DNA of 64,000 nt, from the NCBI GenBank assembly GCA_965224205.1, contig CBDCYN010000016.1, positions 214,528 through 278,527 on the forward strand, in the 5' to 3' direction. The DNA comes from CBDCYN01 sp965224205. Lineage in GTDB: Bacteria > Planctomycetota > Phycisphaerae > Phycisphaerales > Phycisphaeraceae. The notes beneath the pieces were generated by a model, which worked only from the letters and a program-made list of their open reading frames with translations, ran no database searches and was not told the DNA's origin. This document shows positions 16,900 through 26,881 of the stretch, one piece after another (positions within the stretch are counted from its first letter, which is position 1; each line of letters starts with the position of its first letter). Position numbers and translations under genes: made by a program.

Positions 16900-17630
16900 A
16901 ATCGGCTTACGCTGCCTGCCGACAAAAAGATCTGTTGGGCGGCTTTGGTCTACAGCACAGGGCAGAGGCGGGAGCGGGCGATTAATCATAGGATCGCCGC
17001 GCCGGGCTGGGCCAGCGGCAGACCATCCGAGCCATTAAAAAACCCTGATCTCTTCCTTCCTGTGTTGCGGGCCGTGTCTGCTTGACACCTCAACCGCCCC
17101 GGAGTGCTCCGGAGTGCTCCGGAACGCTACAAAGGCGTTCGCTCCTAACTTATAGATAAACCCGAATCCGGTTAAAGCAAGTGGAGGGGGGGAGTTTTTC
17201 GATGGGTAGGTGTACGGGTGTAGGGCTTGTATACATATCGCGGATCAAAGTGCCGCGTGCTGGTTGTCGGTGACCGCGGATTTTTCTTGCGGCGTACACG
17301 AGTCATGCCGTCATCTCATCCGGGATCGGGATACACGGGCGCCTCCGCTGCTACAGGGTGTCGTTCAGCCTTGTGTGAGTCAAGAAGTTTCTCAACGAAG
17401 CAACCCGGATCCGGTTCAAGTAGCTCAACCGACGAAATCAGCGATGTTCATTGAGCTGGGACAACTTTAGCCGCGTTGTTTCAGCCAGCCCTCTCTCACG
17501 CGTGTGTCTGCCACGAATGTGAATCTGCCACTCGCTCGTGATACCGACATCCAAGTGAATTAGTTGTCGCGAGCTCAAGGCTTCAATCGGGCATAATGGG
17601 TTTTAATGAGGGGACAGCCGGGCGACCGGC
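16900..17630. other. Long divergent intergenic region upstream of the beta-oxidation operon
   Basis: About 730 bp with no convincing gene: several 60-85 codon frames exist but lack ribosome-binding sites and protein-like composition. It must hold the promoter of the fatty-acid operon (minus) and of xseB (plus). The only structured piece I see is the small repeat at 17101-17140. Confidence 0.5.
17101..17140. repeat. Tandem 10-bp repeat plus hairpin, possible operator
   Basis: GGAGTGCTCC occurs twice head-to-tail (17101-17120). Each unit has self-complementary arms GGAG/CTCC. It is followed directly by GAACGC (17122-17127) and its inverse GCGTTC (17135-17140). The position about 200 bp upstream of the fatty-acid ligase gene makes an operator possible, but it does not match the E. 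coli FadR site, and no regulator of fatty-acid metabolism is in the window. Confidence 0.3.
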
Positions 17631-17654
17631 GTGGGGATCTCGATTACACTCTAC

Positions 17655-17963
17655 ATGATGAACCGCCCACCATCATCGACACCCGAGCCGAACCCTGATG
17701 GGGATAAAGATGCCGCCCCAGAACTGAAGGTCGGTTCACTAAGATTCGAAGACGCGATCGAACGGATCGAATCTTTAATTGAAGCGATCGAGTCGGGCCA
17801 GATCGGGCTCGAAGAAAGCCTGCATAGCTATGAACACGGGATGAAGCTGATCTGCCACTGCCGAACGATCCTGGACGCGGCCGAGAAGCGAGTCGCTCAA
17901 TGGACGGTCAGTGCTGACGGGCAGTTGCAAGCTCCCAAAGAGGACCCCGAGGAAAACGATTAG
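17655..17963 (+). CDS. xseB: Exodeoxyribonuclease VII small subunit (XseB)
   Basis: Small helical subunit of the ExoVII single-strand DNA nuclease. The conserved core is present: FEDAIERIESLIEAIESGQ, then LEESLHSYEHGMKLICHCR and LDAAEKRV, matching the usual family pattern of two long helices. N- and C-terminal tails are acidic and low complexity (EDPEEND at the end). The start is uncertain: ATG codons at 17655 and 17658, or a GTG at 17631; none has a good Shine-Dalgarno. The large subunit gene xseA is not in the window. Confidence 0.85.
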   Translation: MMNRPPSSTPEPNPDGDKDAAPELKVGSLRFEDAIERIESLIEAIESGQIGLEESLHSYEHGMKLICHCRTILDAAEKRVAQWTVSADGQLQAPKEDPEEND

Positions 17964-18427
17964 GATCTTCTCAATGCTTCGGCCTCGCGAATGGGTTGGG
18001 GACGCAGGTCGTCCAGCGGAGGATCACCGAAGACGAAGAGGATCTCGCATGATGGCGCCGTGCGGCGGCCCATCAGTGGCGGGACCAGCAGTTCGGTATG
18101 TTGCGCTACATTCAGGGCCGGGGCGTGGTCGGCTTCGATGGCCTCGGGAGAAACATATCCCAGGGGCTGATGTAAACGGGTACGGTTGGTCCGCCTAGCG
18201 CCTCGGCCCCCAAACCATCGGCCATGGCTGCCCCTGCCGAGCCAGAGCACCAGACGAAGCGTGATCGTAGTAATATACCCATCCCGGATGAAATTGCGGG
18301 ATCACTCGTGTACGCGGCAGGGAAATTCTCGGCGTCCTGCGCTTGCCCGATGCGGTACTTTGATACGCGATGTGTCGATCTTTTCCCGTTCCAGGCACGA
18401 ATTAGACTGATGCGGTACTAATGGGGC
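17964..18427. other. Intergenic region with a transposase relic
   Basis: Between xseB and the permease gene. Apart from the IS3-type C-terminal relic listed separately (about 18040-18200, minus strand) I see no supported gene. Confidence 0.5.
18040..18200 (-). pseudogene. IS3/IS481-type transposase C-terminal relic
   Basis: Read on the minus strand from about 18195, the sequence gives TNRTRLHQPLGYVSPEAIEA, which is the classic end of IS3-family OrfB/IS481 integrase cores (usually YN..RLHSALGYVSPEEFE). The catalytic part upstream is missing, so only the last ~50 codons survive. No inverted repeats could be assigned. Confidence 0.6.
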
Positions 18428-19453
18428 ATGTCGAGTGGGGCCGCTTCGTTTCTGATTTTTAGCTCGGTCAACTTCTGTTGGCTGTGCCTGGGGTACGCGG
18501 CGAGGCGAAGGCGGTGGGTCAACGAAGAGCTGAGCCGGCCGATCCATTTCCACACCGTGGTATGGATCTGGTCTAGCGCGATCCTGCTGAGCCTGTGGAA
18601 GCTGCCGATCCGGGTCGAGAACCTGTGGCTGCTGGTGATCCAGCCGGTGTTGATGGGCTTGTGCGCGTACGGGTCGATCCCGCTGGCCAAGGCGATCGGG
18701 TGCACGCGGGATCAGGTCGGGGTGATCGCGGTCGCCTCGGGGCTGGGTAATCACGGGTTTACTCTCGGTTCATATCTGTGTTACGTGCTGCTAGACCCGC
18801 CGGATGAGGCGCTGGCATATAGCACGGCGTACGCGATGGTGACGAATCTTTCCGTCGTGACCTTGATCTATCCCCTGGCGCGTTACTACGGGGCTAACTC
18901 GGGTGCACACGACGGGGGCGGGAGCAGTCGGTCACCGGGCGGGTCCCGGACGGGGGGTCCCAAACCGATCGCAGTGATGATGGCCGAGAATTTCCTGGAT
19001 CTGCGTGCGATGCCGATGTACGCGGCGTTGGTGGGGGTGGGCCTGGCGGCGACCGATACGGCGTTCCCGCTGTGGATCAGCCGTTGGCACGTGCTGGAGG
19101 TGCTATTTTATCTGGGGGGTTTGGGCGGTTACCTCGGGATCGGGCTTCGGCTCCGGCTCGGGGACTCCAAGCGGTACCTCAAACATCACGTGCTGGTGGC
19201 GGGGATGAAGCTGATGGTGATGCCCCTGGCCGCGGCGGCCCTGCTTTGGGGAATTAGCCTCACGCCTCGGCCGGTGCTGCCGCTGATGCGACAGGTCGTC
19301 GAGATCCAAGCGATGACCCCGTGCGCGATTATCACGGTGATGATCGCGAATCTGTTCCACCTCGACCCTCGACTGGCCAGCGTCGTGTGGGTGTGGAACA
19401 CGGTCCTGTTCGTGGGTTTGTCGTTGCCGGTAGTCTTGATGACAATGGCTTAG
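18428..19453 (+). CDS. AEC-type permease (auxin efflux carrier-like membrane protein)
   Basis: A 341-residue polytopic membrane protein with about ten hydrophobic segments arranged in two halves. The segment VIAVASGLGNHGFTLGSYL in the middle and PCAIITVMIANLFH near the end resemble the two crossed helices of AEC/BART-superfamily carriers, where a broken helix binds the substrate. The central loop (ANSGAHDGGGSSRSPGGSRT) is cytoplasmic-like and low complexity. Substrate unknown; members export organic acids or amino-acid derivatives. Convergent with murC. Confidence 0.6.
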   Translation: MSSGAASFLIFSSVNFCWLCLGYAARRRRWVNEELSRPIHFHTVVWIWSSAILLSLWKLPIRVENLWLLVIQPVLMGLCAYGSIPLAKAIGCTRDQVGVIAVASGLGNHGFTLGSYLCYVLLDPPDEALAYSTAYAMVTNLSVVTLIYPLARYYGANSGAHDGGGSSRSPGGSRTGGPKPIAVMMAENFLDLRAMPMYAALVGVGLAATDTAFPLWISRWHVLEVLFYLGGLGGYLGIGLRLRLGDSKRYLKHHVLVAGMKLMVMPLAAAALLWGISLTPRPVLPLMRQVVEIQAMTPCAIITVMIANLFHLDPRLASVVWVWNTVLFVGLSLPVVLMTMA

Positions 19454-19568
19454 GTTCAGCGTCGAATCTTTTGAGGAGGTCGGGCGAAGGCTGTCACGGT
19501 TCGTTCGCTTGGGATCGCGTCAATGCAATGATGCGGGGTTAAAACGGTTTGTGTGACGTCAACGTTTC

Positions 19569-19600
19569 AAGATTTAATAAAACCAAGATTCAATAAAACC
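19569..19600 (+). repeat. Two tandem 16-bp repeats
   Basis: AAGATTTAATAAAACC at 19569-19584 is followed by AAGATTCAATAAAACC at 19585-19600, one mismatch. The repeat supplies two T-rich stretches downstream of the murC hairpin when read on the minus strand. Confidence 0.6.
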
Positions 19601-19640
19601 ATGATCCTCCCCGAAGCAAACTGCGGGGAGGATCATGGTT
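19597..19640 (-). terminator. Perfect 17-bp hairpin terminator overlapping the murC stop codon
   Basis: Arms 19597-19613 and 19624-19640 are exactly complementary over 17 bp with a 10-base loop. On the minus strand the hairpin is followed by TTTTATTG, a U-rich tract, so it should terminate murC. The murC stop TGA (19633-19635) lies inside the first arm. It may also end permease transcripts from the other side. Confidence 0.8.
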
Positions 19641-21186
19641 GACCCAAGAACCCCCTGGCCACCTTCCAAACATCCCCCGCGCCCATCGTGACCAGCAGGT
19701 CATCGGGGCGGGCGATCACCTCTAGCTGCTCGACGATCGCGTCGAACGGGTATACGTGCAGCGCCTGCTGGCCGCGTTGGCGCAGCCGGTCCACGAGATC
19801 CGCGGCACTGACGGTGTGCTTCTCCTGCTCGCTGTCACGGACAAAATAGATGTGCGGGACCACGACGATATCAGCCTCGGCGAAGCTGGCGGCGAACTGA
19901 TCCATCAGGAACCGGGTGCGGCTGTGCTGGTGAGGCTGAAAGACACAGATGACCCGTCCGGGTCGGTAATGCCGCCGCAGGGCTCGGAGGGTGGTATCGA
20001 TCTCCGTGGGGTGGTGTCCGTAGTCGTCCACGACCACGACCTGACCCGGCGGCTGGACCCCGTTCGTGGGGATCGCTTCGACCCTGGGCACACGACGGCG
20101 ACCCAGGTACTGCATCCGTCGGTCCAGGCCGCGGAACCCCGCCATCGCCTGGGCGATCTGGCCCCAATCCGCCCCCAGCCGGTGGGCGGTGACCGCTGCG
20201 GCGGCCGCGTTGTAAGCCATGTGCTCACCCGGCAGCGCCGCGAGCCACTCCGCGACGAGCCGGCCGTGTCCATAGAGCCGGATCAAGGTCTGGGGCGGAT
20301 CCGACTTCCCAGCACGAGGCGTCGCAGCATGGGCACCCACCGCTTGGTGCGTCGAACCCGGACGACTCGCTGGACGATCGACGGTGTCAGGGCCGGTCAG
20401 CTGCACACGCCAGTCGGCTTGCGGGGCGAACCCGATCGTCTCAACCTCGCACGCCAACCCGGCGATAACATTCAGCCGGTGAGCCATCTCGTGGTTGATC
20501 AGCAGCGTCCCGTGTTCGGGGACCCGCCTGGCGAACACCGCGAACGCTTCGACCACCGCGTCGATCGTGCCGTAGACGTCGAGGTGGTCTTCTTCGACGT
20601 TGAGGATCACCGCGTGCGTGGGGTGGAAATGATGGAAGCTGCGGTCGAATTCACATGCCTCGGCCACGAGCAGGTTCTTGTCCCCGCACCGCCAGCCGCC
20701 GCCGATCTGTCCGCATGTCGCTCCGACAATGAACGAAGGGTCGAGCCCACAGGCGATCAGCGCGTGACAGAGCATCGAGGTGGTGGTGGATTTGCCGTGC
20801 GTGCCCGCGATCGCCACGCCGGTCTGCCCGATCATGAGCTGGCCCAGCAGCTGCGCGTATTTGAGAACCCTGATCCCTCGGCGTTTGGCCTCGATCACCT
20901 CCGGGTGCGTGGAGGCGATCGCCGCGGAGACGACCACCGCGTCGCACGTGGGGGGTACGCTAGCGGCGGTCTGTTCGAGGCTGACGTTGAAGCCGTCTCG
21001 CTCCAGGGCTTCTACCATGTCATTCTTGTGTAGATCACTTCCGGTGCACCGCGCTGCGGCTTGGTGGACGAGTCTGGCCAAACCGGACATCCCGCATCCA
21101 CCGATGCCCACAAAATGAAGATGGCGGCCCGCCAGCTCGACAGGCTGGGGCGTCACGGCTAATCCGGCAAGGGCAGGGTTGGTCAT
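19633..21186 (-). CDS. murC: UDP-N-acetylmuramate-L-alanine ligase (MurC)
   Basis: Adds the first amino acid of the peptidoglycan peptide in the cytoplasm. Motifs: the N-terminal UDP-binding FVGIGGCGMSGLA, the ATP P-loop GTHGKSTTTSM, EACEFDRSF with the catalytic-site acidic residues, LNVEEDHLDVY, and YGHHPTEI in the C-terminal domain. I choose the ATG at 21186, with GGAG 8 bases upstream. The length of about 517 exceeds the E. coli 491 because of an extra ~25 residues (about DTVDRPASRPGSTHQAVG) between domains. Unusually, no other mur/fts gene is adjacent. It supports a peptidoglycan-containing cell wall in this organism. Confidence 0.92.
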   Translation of the reverse strand: MTNPALAGLAVTPQPVELAGRHLHFVGIGGCGMSGLARLVHQAAARCTGSDLHKNDMVEALERDGFNVSLEQTAASVPPTCDAVVVSAAIASTHPEVIEAKRRGIRVLKYAQLLGQLMIGQTGVAIAGTHGKSTTTSMLCHALIACGLDPSFIVGATCGQIGGGWRCGDKNLLVAEACEFDRSFHHFHPTHAVILNVEEDHLDVYGTIDAVVEAFAVFARRVPEHGTLLINHEMAHRLNVIAGLACEVETIGFAPQADWRVQLTGPDTVDRPASRPGSTHQAVGAHAATPRAGKSDPPQTLIRLYGHGRLVAEWLAALPGEHMAYNAAAAAVTAHRLGADWGQIAQAMAGFRGLDRRMQYLGRRRVPRVEAIPTNGVQPPGQVVVVDDYGHHPTEIDTTLRALRRHYRPGRVICVFQPHQHSRTRFLMDQFAASFAEADIVVVPHIYFVRDSEQEKHTVSAADLVDRLRQRGQQALHVYPFDAIVEQLEVIARPDDLLVTMGAGDVWKVARGFLGQP

Positions 21187-21692
21187 GGATGCGGCTCCAA
21201 TCGGAATCAGCAGAATAGGTCCCATGAGAGAAACTCACGAGGTTGTACCGATCCCGGATGAAAATACGGCTTGATTCTTGTCTGCGGCGTAACCATTCCC
21301 GGGCGCAACCCTATCATCCGCTCGGTATTTGGAATGTCCGAGGCGCGCCTTAAGTCACACTAAATTAACCCAAATGCCTATATTTTCAGCAAATTCTTCC
21401 CAGGAAACGGCACACAGTCATCCGTGGCGATCGAATTGTTTGGATCAACCGTTTGCTAATCGTCTGGTCCGAATTATTAGCCGTATCACCAAGAAGACTT
21501 TCCCGCAGCGATCACACCTTGTCAAGGTGTGGGAGAAAATCTTGCCCGTGCTGAGGGTAACGCTTAAACTATGGCTCTTTATCTGTAGCGTCGGGACCAG
21601 GCTGACGACGCAACCGGCGTGCTGAAGACAGCGAGAGGGTAGAGAATAGCGTCCTACCAAAAAAAGGATAACCCGGACAAGGAGCGAACGTC
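21187..21692. other. Divergent intergenic region between murC and acs
   Basis: About 500 bp with no accepted gene. It contains a perfect inverted repeat, CACACCTT (21513-21520) and AAGGTGTG (21524-21531), with a 3-base centre, about 165 bp ahead of acs. The short spacer makes it look more like a protein operator than an RNA hairpin. Confidence 0.45.
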
Positions 21693-23717
<2,025 letters not shown>

Positions 23718-23783
23718 ACACTGCTGCCTGTCCGCCGCTGTTTCGTTTTCCGCCACACAGATCGCCCATCGTAGCCGCCGGGA

Positions 23784-24449
23784 TCATACAAAAGAATCCT
23801 TGTTCTTAACCTCAAAAGCACGCAGCAGGCGGTCGATCTGTTGGCCCGGGTTGGCCGCGGTGCACACGCTGCTGCTCACCGCCACCCCACCGACCCCAGC
23901 GTCGACTAACTCGTTGATATTATCCGGCGTGATCCCGCCGATGGCCAGATGGGGCATCCACGGAAACGCCGCGAGGAAACGCCGCAGATATCCTGCCCCC
24001 GCGACCGGTTTTCCGGGTTTCGTCGGCGATGCGAACATTGGCCCCACGCCGCAATAGTCCGCTCCGTCGCCTACCGCTTGCTTAGCCTGATCCAGATTGG
24101 TGGTGCTGACCCCGATCAAAAGTTGGTCTCGAACCAGTTTTTTTACCTCGGCACATGGCAGGTCGTCTTGCCCCAGGTGCACCGCGTCAGCCCCGGCCAG
24201 CCACGCAACGTCGGGTCGGTCGTTGACTACCACGCCAACGCCATAAGGCCGACACCGTTCGATCAACCGCCGGGTGCGGTCCAGCAGAACGTTCGATTCA
24301 AGGGTTTTCTCCCGCAGCTGGATACAGATCGGCTGATGCGCCCGTTCAGCGGCTTCAATGACAGACGCTGCGACACGCCACCAATCCCCAGACGGGCACA
24401 GCTCTTCGCTGATCAACACACACAGCCGCCAACGCTGCACCCGTTTCAT
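23784..24449 (-). CDS. thiE: Thiamine-phosphate synthase (ThiE)
   Basis: Joins the pyrimidine and thiazole halves of thiamine. A TIM barrel of about 221 residues with PICIQLREKTLE (pyrophosphate binding), VVVNDRPDVAWLAGADAVHLGQDDL, LIGVSTTNLDQA, YCGVGPMFASPTKPG and LAIGGITPDNI, all hallmark segments. The start is either the ATG at 24449 or a GTG at 24461 with AAAGG upstream. It follows the membrane protein gene by only about 13-25 bp on the same strand, so it is probably co-transcribed; no other thiamine gene and no TPP riboswitch is seen. Confidence 0.9.
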   Translation of the reverse strand: MKRVQRWRLCVLISEELCPSGDWWRVAASVIEAAERAHQPICIQLREKTLESNVLLDRTRRLIERCRPYGVGVVVNDRPDVAWLAGADAVHLGQDDLPCAEVKKLVRDQLLIGVSTTNLDQAKQAVGDGADYCGVGPMFASPTKPGKPVAGAGYLRRFLAAFPWMPHLAIGGITPDNINELVDAGVGGVAVSSSVCTAANPGQQIDRLLRAFEVKNKDSFV

Positions 24450-24474
24450 GCTACGTCCCACAGCACCTTTCTCA

Positions 24475-26391
24475 TCATTTTTCGCACCGCCAAAGCATTA
24501 AATCGACTCCCTCACGCTTCGTGGCCGCTTCGGTCCCGTGGAGCGGGCGGCCCCCCGCCGCGTGGCCGATGACATAGATCTCGTCTTGATCCTCAAAGAC
24601 CTGATGGGTGAGGGACGACGCCACAGAAGGCAGCGGCCGTCGCAGATGCAGCAACAGACGCGCCGGGGGAGGGGCGTAGCCGGGGGGCATTGGGTCGGGT
24701 CGCAGCCAGTAGATCGGCCGGTCACCGGCGATCGTCACCACACTAGCAACAAAAGCCTCAAACGGGTCGTCAGCCCTCGGAGCACATGAGCGGAGGATCA
24801 GGAAACCCGTCACCGCCATCCACGCCCACAGGACCCAGGTGCAGGCCGCCTTCTTGAAGTCTTGTTTCTTAAGCCACCGCGCGCCTAGACCGACGGGCAG
24901 GATCATCATCAACCCCCAACCCCAGGCTAGCCACCAAGCAGGGGGTGGCTCGAACGTCCAGCCCGTGTCTATGAAACCGGGCAAGGGCACCCTCCTGGAC
25001 ACGACGACAACACCAGCCACCGAGGCCACGGCCAGGGTGGCTTGATACGCCCAGCTCGTGACCTTCGCCCAGAGCGGGAATCGCCCTTCATCCGTAAGCA
25101 CAGCCAGACGATGGAAAAGCTGCGCCAATACGATCGATAACGGAACGACGAGTGTGGTCGCGGTTCCTACATCCTCTACCCGCGTCCACAAGACAACGCC
25201 CGCACCACCCGACAAGAGCCATATCCAGCCGAGGATCAACCGCAGACGAACCCCTTTAGTCGACGGGATAAAAGGGGTCGCGGCCGCGGCCAAGAGCCAC
25301 AACGTCCACGGCAGTGTGACCGCGATTAACATTAACATCTCTCGACCCAAATCTCGGTCGGCGCCGTCACGCACCATCCAAGGGGTCAAAGACTCACGCC
25401 AGAGCGTCAGCAGCGTCGGGTCCTGGCCATGGACATAAACCACCCAAGGGAAAACCGTTAACGCCGCAATCAGCGCCGCGGCCAACAGCCCCAGCAGATG
25501 CCCCAACCGGTACGGACAGATCATGAGAATGAATGCGATCGGTAACACCGTCCCCACCAACCCCACTGGCCCGACGGTCAAGACCGCCGCCCCCAGGGTC
25601 AGCCCGCAGACCGTCCAACCGATTGCCTGGCGTGTGACCGATGGCATCGGGCGAAGCGGACGGGTCGCCCACAGAGCCGCCGCGATACACAACGTCGACC
25701 AGCCCTGAAAAAAGCTATCCGCGGTGACCGATCGGCCCGTGGCGACAAACGCCCAGCTTGTGGCGCAGATCGACGCGGCGCACAAGCCCGCGTACAAGCC
25801 CTCTATAGACACCCCGATCCAGAACACCGCGCAGATCGCCACCAGGGTCATCGCGAACCCTGTGTACCGTCCGATGCGGATCAAGTCTTCCGTGCTGGTT
25901 CCTTCGCTGGCCAAAAGATGGAAGCACGACACCAGCAACCACACCGACCCGGGCGGGTCTTGCAACTCCTGATGCCCGTTGAGGTAGGGGATGAAGGTGT
26001 TAGTCAGCCCGTCTGCGGCGGTCGCTGCGTGTGCGTGATGATCGAGTGTCTGGACCGCGGTAGCCAGTGTTCTGGCCTGATGGGGATCCGTCACCACAGA
26101 TCGATGAAGCCCGATTAGCAGCGGCGCGCAAGCTAGCCCAAGGCAAAGAACCACAGCCACCCACCCCCACACCCGGTCCGGGTGACGCGAAGGCTGCTCA
26201 GACGCTTTAGCAGTCGGCATCGATCGCGGCGCGACCGCCGGCTGCGGCTTTGAGTGGGCAGGCTCCGGAGGGACAGGATCATGGGGATGAGAGGTGATCA
26301 CCGGTTGGTTATAAGAGAGTCTGAAGAAAGACCCTTGACTTTTGAACGCGAACACCCCGTCGATCGATGGAACTGGATCATGCTGCGCCAA
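24475..26391 (-). CDS. PMT/ArnT-like membrane glycosyltransferase (putative)
   Basis: A polytopic membrane protein of up to 638 residues. After a proline-rich cytoplasmic N-terminus, the first membrane segment (VWGWVAVVLCLGLACAPLLIGL) is followed by a large loop with TDPHQARTLATAVQ and LQDPPGSVWLLV, the position of the catalytic acidic loop in GT-39/GT-83 enzymes such as ArnT. About ten more hydrophobic segments follow, then a periplasmic-like C-terminal domain (from about 540) with YWLRPDPMPPG. Such enzymes transfer sugars from polyprenyl-phosphate donors to lipids or proteins; the acceptor is unknown. The start is uncertain: a TTG opens the frame at 26391, and an ATG at 26220 (MPTAKASEQ) would keep all membrane segments. 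Confidence 0.6.
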   Translation of the reverse strand: MAQHDPVPSIDGVFAFKSQGSFFRLSYNQPVITSHPHDPVPPEPAHSKPQPAVAPRSMPTAKASEQPSRHPDRVWGWVAVVLCLGLACAPLLIGLHRSVVTDPHQARTLATAVQTLDHHAHAATAADGLTNTFIPYLNGHQELQDPPGSVWLLVSCFHLLASEGTSTEDLIRIGRYTGFAMTLVAICAVFWIGVSIEGLYAGLCAASICATSWAFVATGRSVTADSFFQGWSTLCIAAALWATRPLRPMPSVTRQAIGWTVCGLTLGAAVLTVGPVGLVGTVLPIAFILMICPYRLGHLLGLLAAALIAALTVFPWVVYVHGQDPTLLTLWRESLTPWMVRDGADRDLGREMLMLIAVTLPWTLWLLAAAATPFIPSTKGVRLRLILGWIWLLSGGAGVVLWTRVEDVGTATTLVVPLSIVLAQLFHRLAVLTDEGRFPLWAKVTSWAYQATLAVASVAGVVVVSRRVPLPGFIDTGWTFEPPPAWWLAWGWGLMMILPVGLGARWLKKQDFKKAACTWVLWAWMAVTGFLILRSCAPRADDPFEAFVASVVTIAGDRPIYWLRPDPMPPGYAPPPARLLLHLRRPLPSVASSLTHQVFEDQDEIYVIGHAAGGRPLHGTEAATKREGVDLMLWRCEK

Positions 26392-26881
26392 TTGAAAAAT
26401 TTCGGGTGGTTTAGCCTAGCAAGCCGCTTCCTCATGGGCGAGGCTCGCTGATAGGGCGACTCAAAATGATGCAGCAGACTCGACCCTAGAGTCCAGCACG
26501 AGTTCATCAAGGGTGTTGCTCGTTGATCTGTATTCATCGCGGACTCGTAACTTCGAAAACCGCCGACACAATTCTTTTGTACCCACGCTGGTTGAATGGG
26601 TGGCGTGGTTCTCATACGCGACGCCACCATCCTCGGGGTTTACCGTATCACCAATACAGGCCTTGGATACGCGACGGATAGATTTTATCAAGAATCTACG
26701 TGGCGTCATTTCAACCAAGACGGAACTGTTTAGGCGATAACTTCTGTCATTTTCAGTGGATGTGGTTAGTGAGGGGTGGCGTAGGGGTTCGTCACCCAAC
26801 ATGACAGAAACACTAGGCAAGATAGGAATGATTTCATACAATGGGTTTTGTTTAATACCAACCCTTTAAGGGGAGTCGGAT
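26392..26881. other. Intergenic region without a supported gene
   Basis: About 490 bp, AT-rich relative to its surroundings. It contains a small relic of the dispersed palindromic element core (26418-26450) and otherwise only short overlapping frames on both strands that I do not accept. AAGGGGAG at 26868-26875 is the ribosome-binding site of the gene that follows. Confidence 0.5.
26418..26450 (-). repeat. Possible relic of the TA-element core
   Basis: Read on the minus strand, about 24 of 29 bases match the central part of the 112-bp element (GCGAGCC.CG.CC.TGAGG.AGCGG.TT pattern). The terminal repeats are absent. It is either an eroded copy or a separate widespread planctomycete palindrome. 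Confidence 0.35.

Noticed and set aside
17210..17470. 86-codon frame ahead of xseB
   Set aside because: No Shine-Dalgarno or recognisable features; a short frame is expected by chance here.
19756..21033. 425-codon plus-strand frame opposite murC
   Set aside because: Shadow of murC, which shows all MurC motifs in the minus frame.
24462..24474. Search for a TPP riboswitch at thiE
   Set aside because: The gap to the upstream gene is too short and no THI-box sequence was seen.
26461..26841. 126-codon minus-strand frame between the membrane protein and the PPVD gene
   Set aside because: No ribosome-binding site, no protein-like domain, and it overlaps the probable promoter of the PPVD gene.
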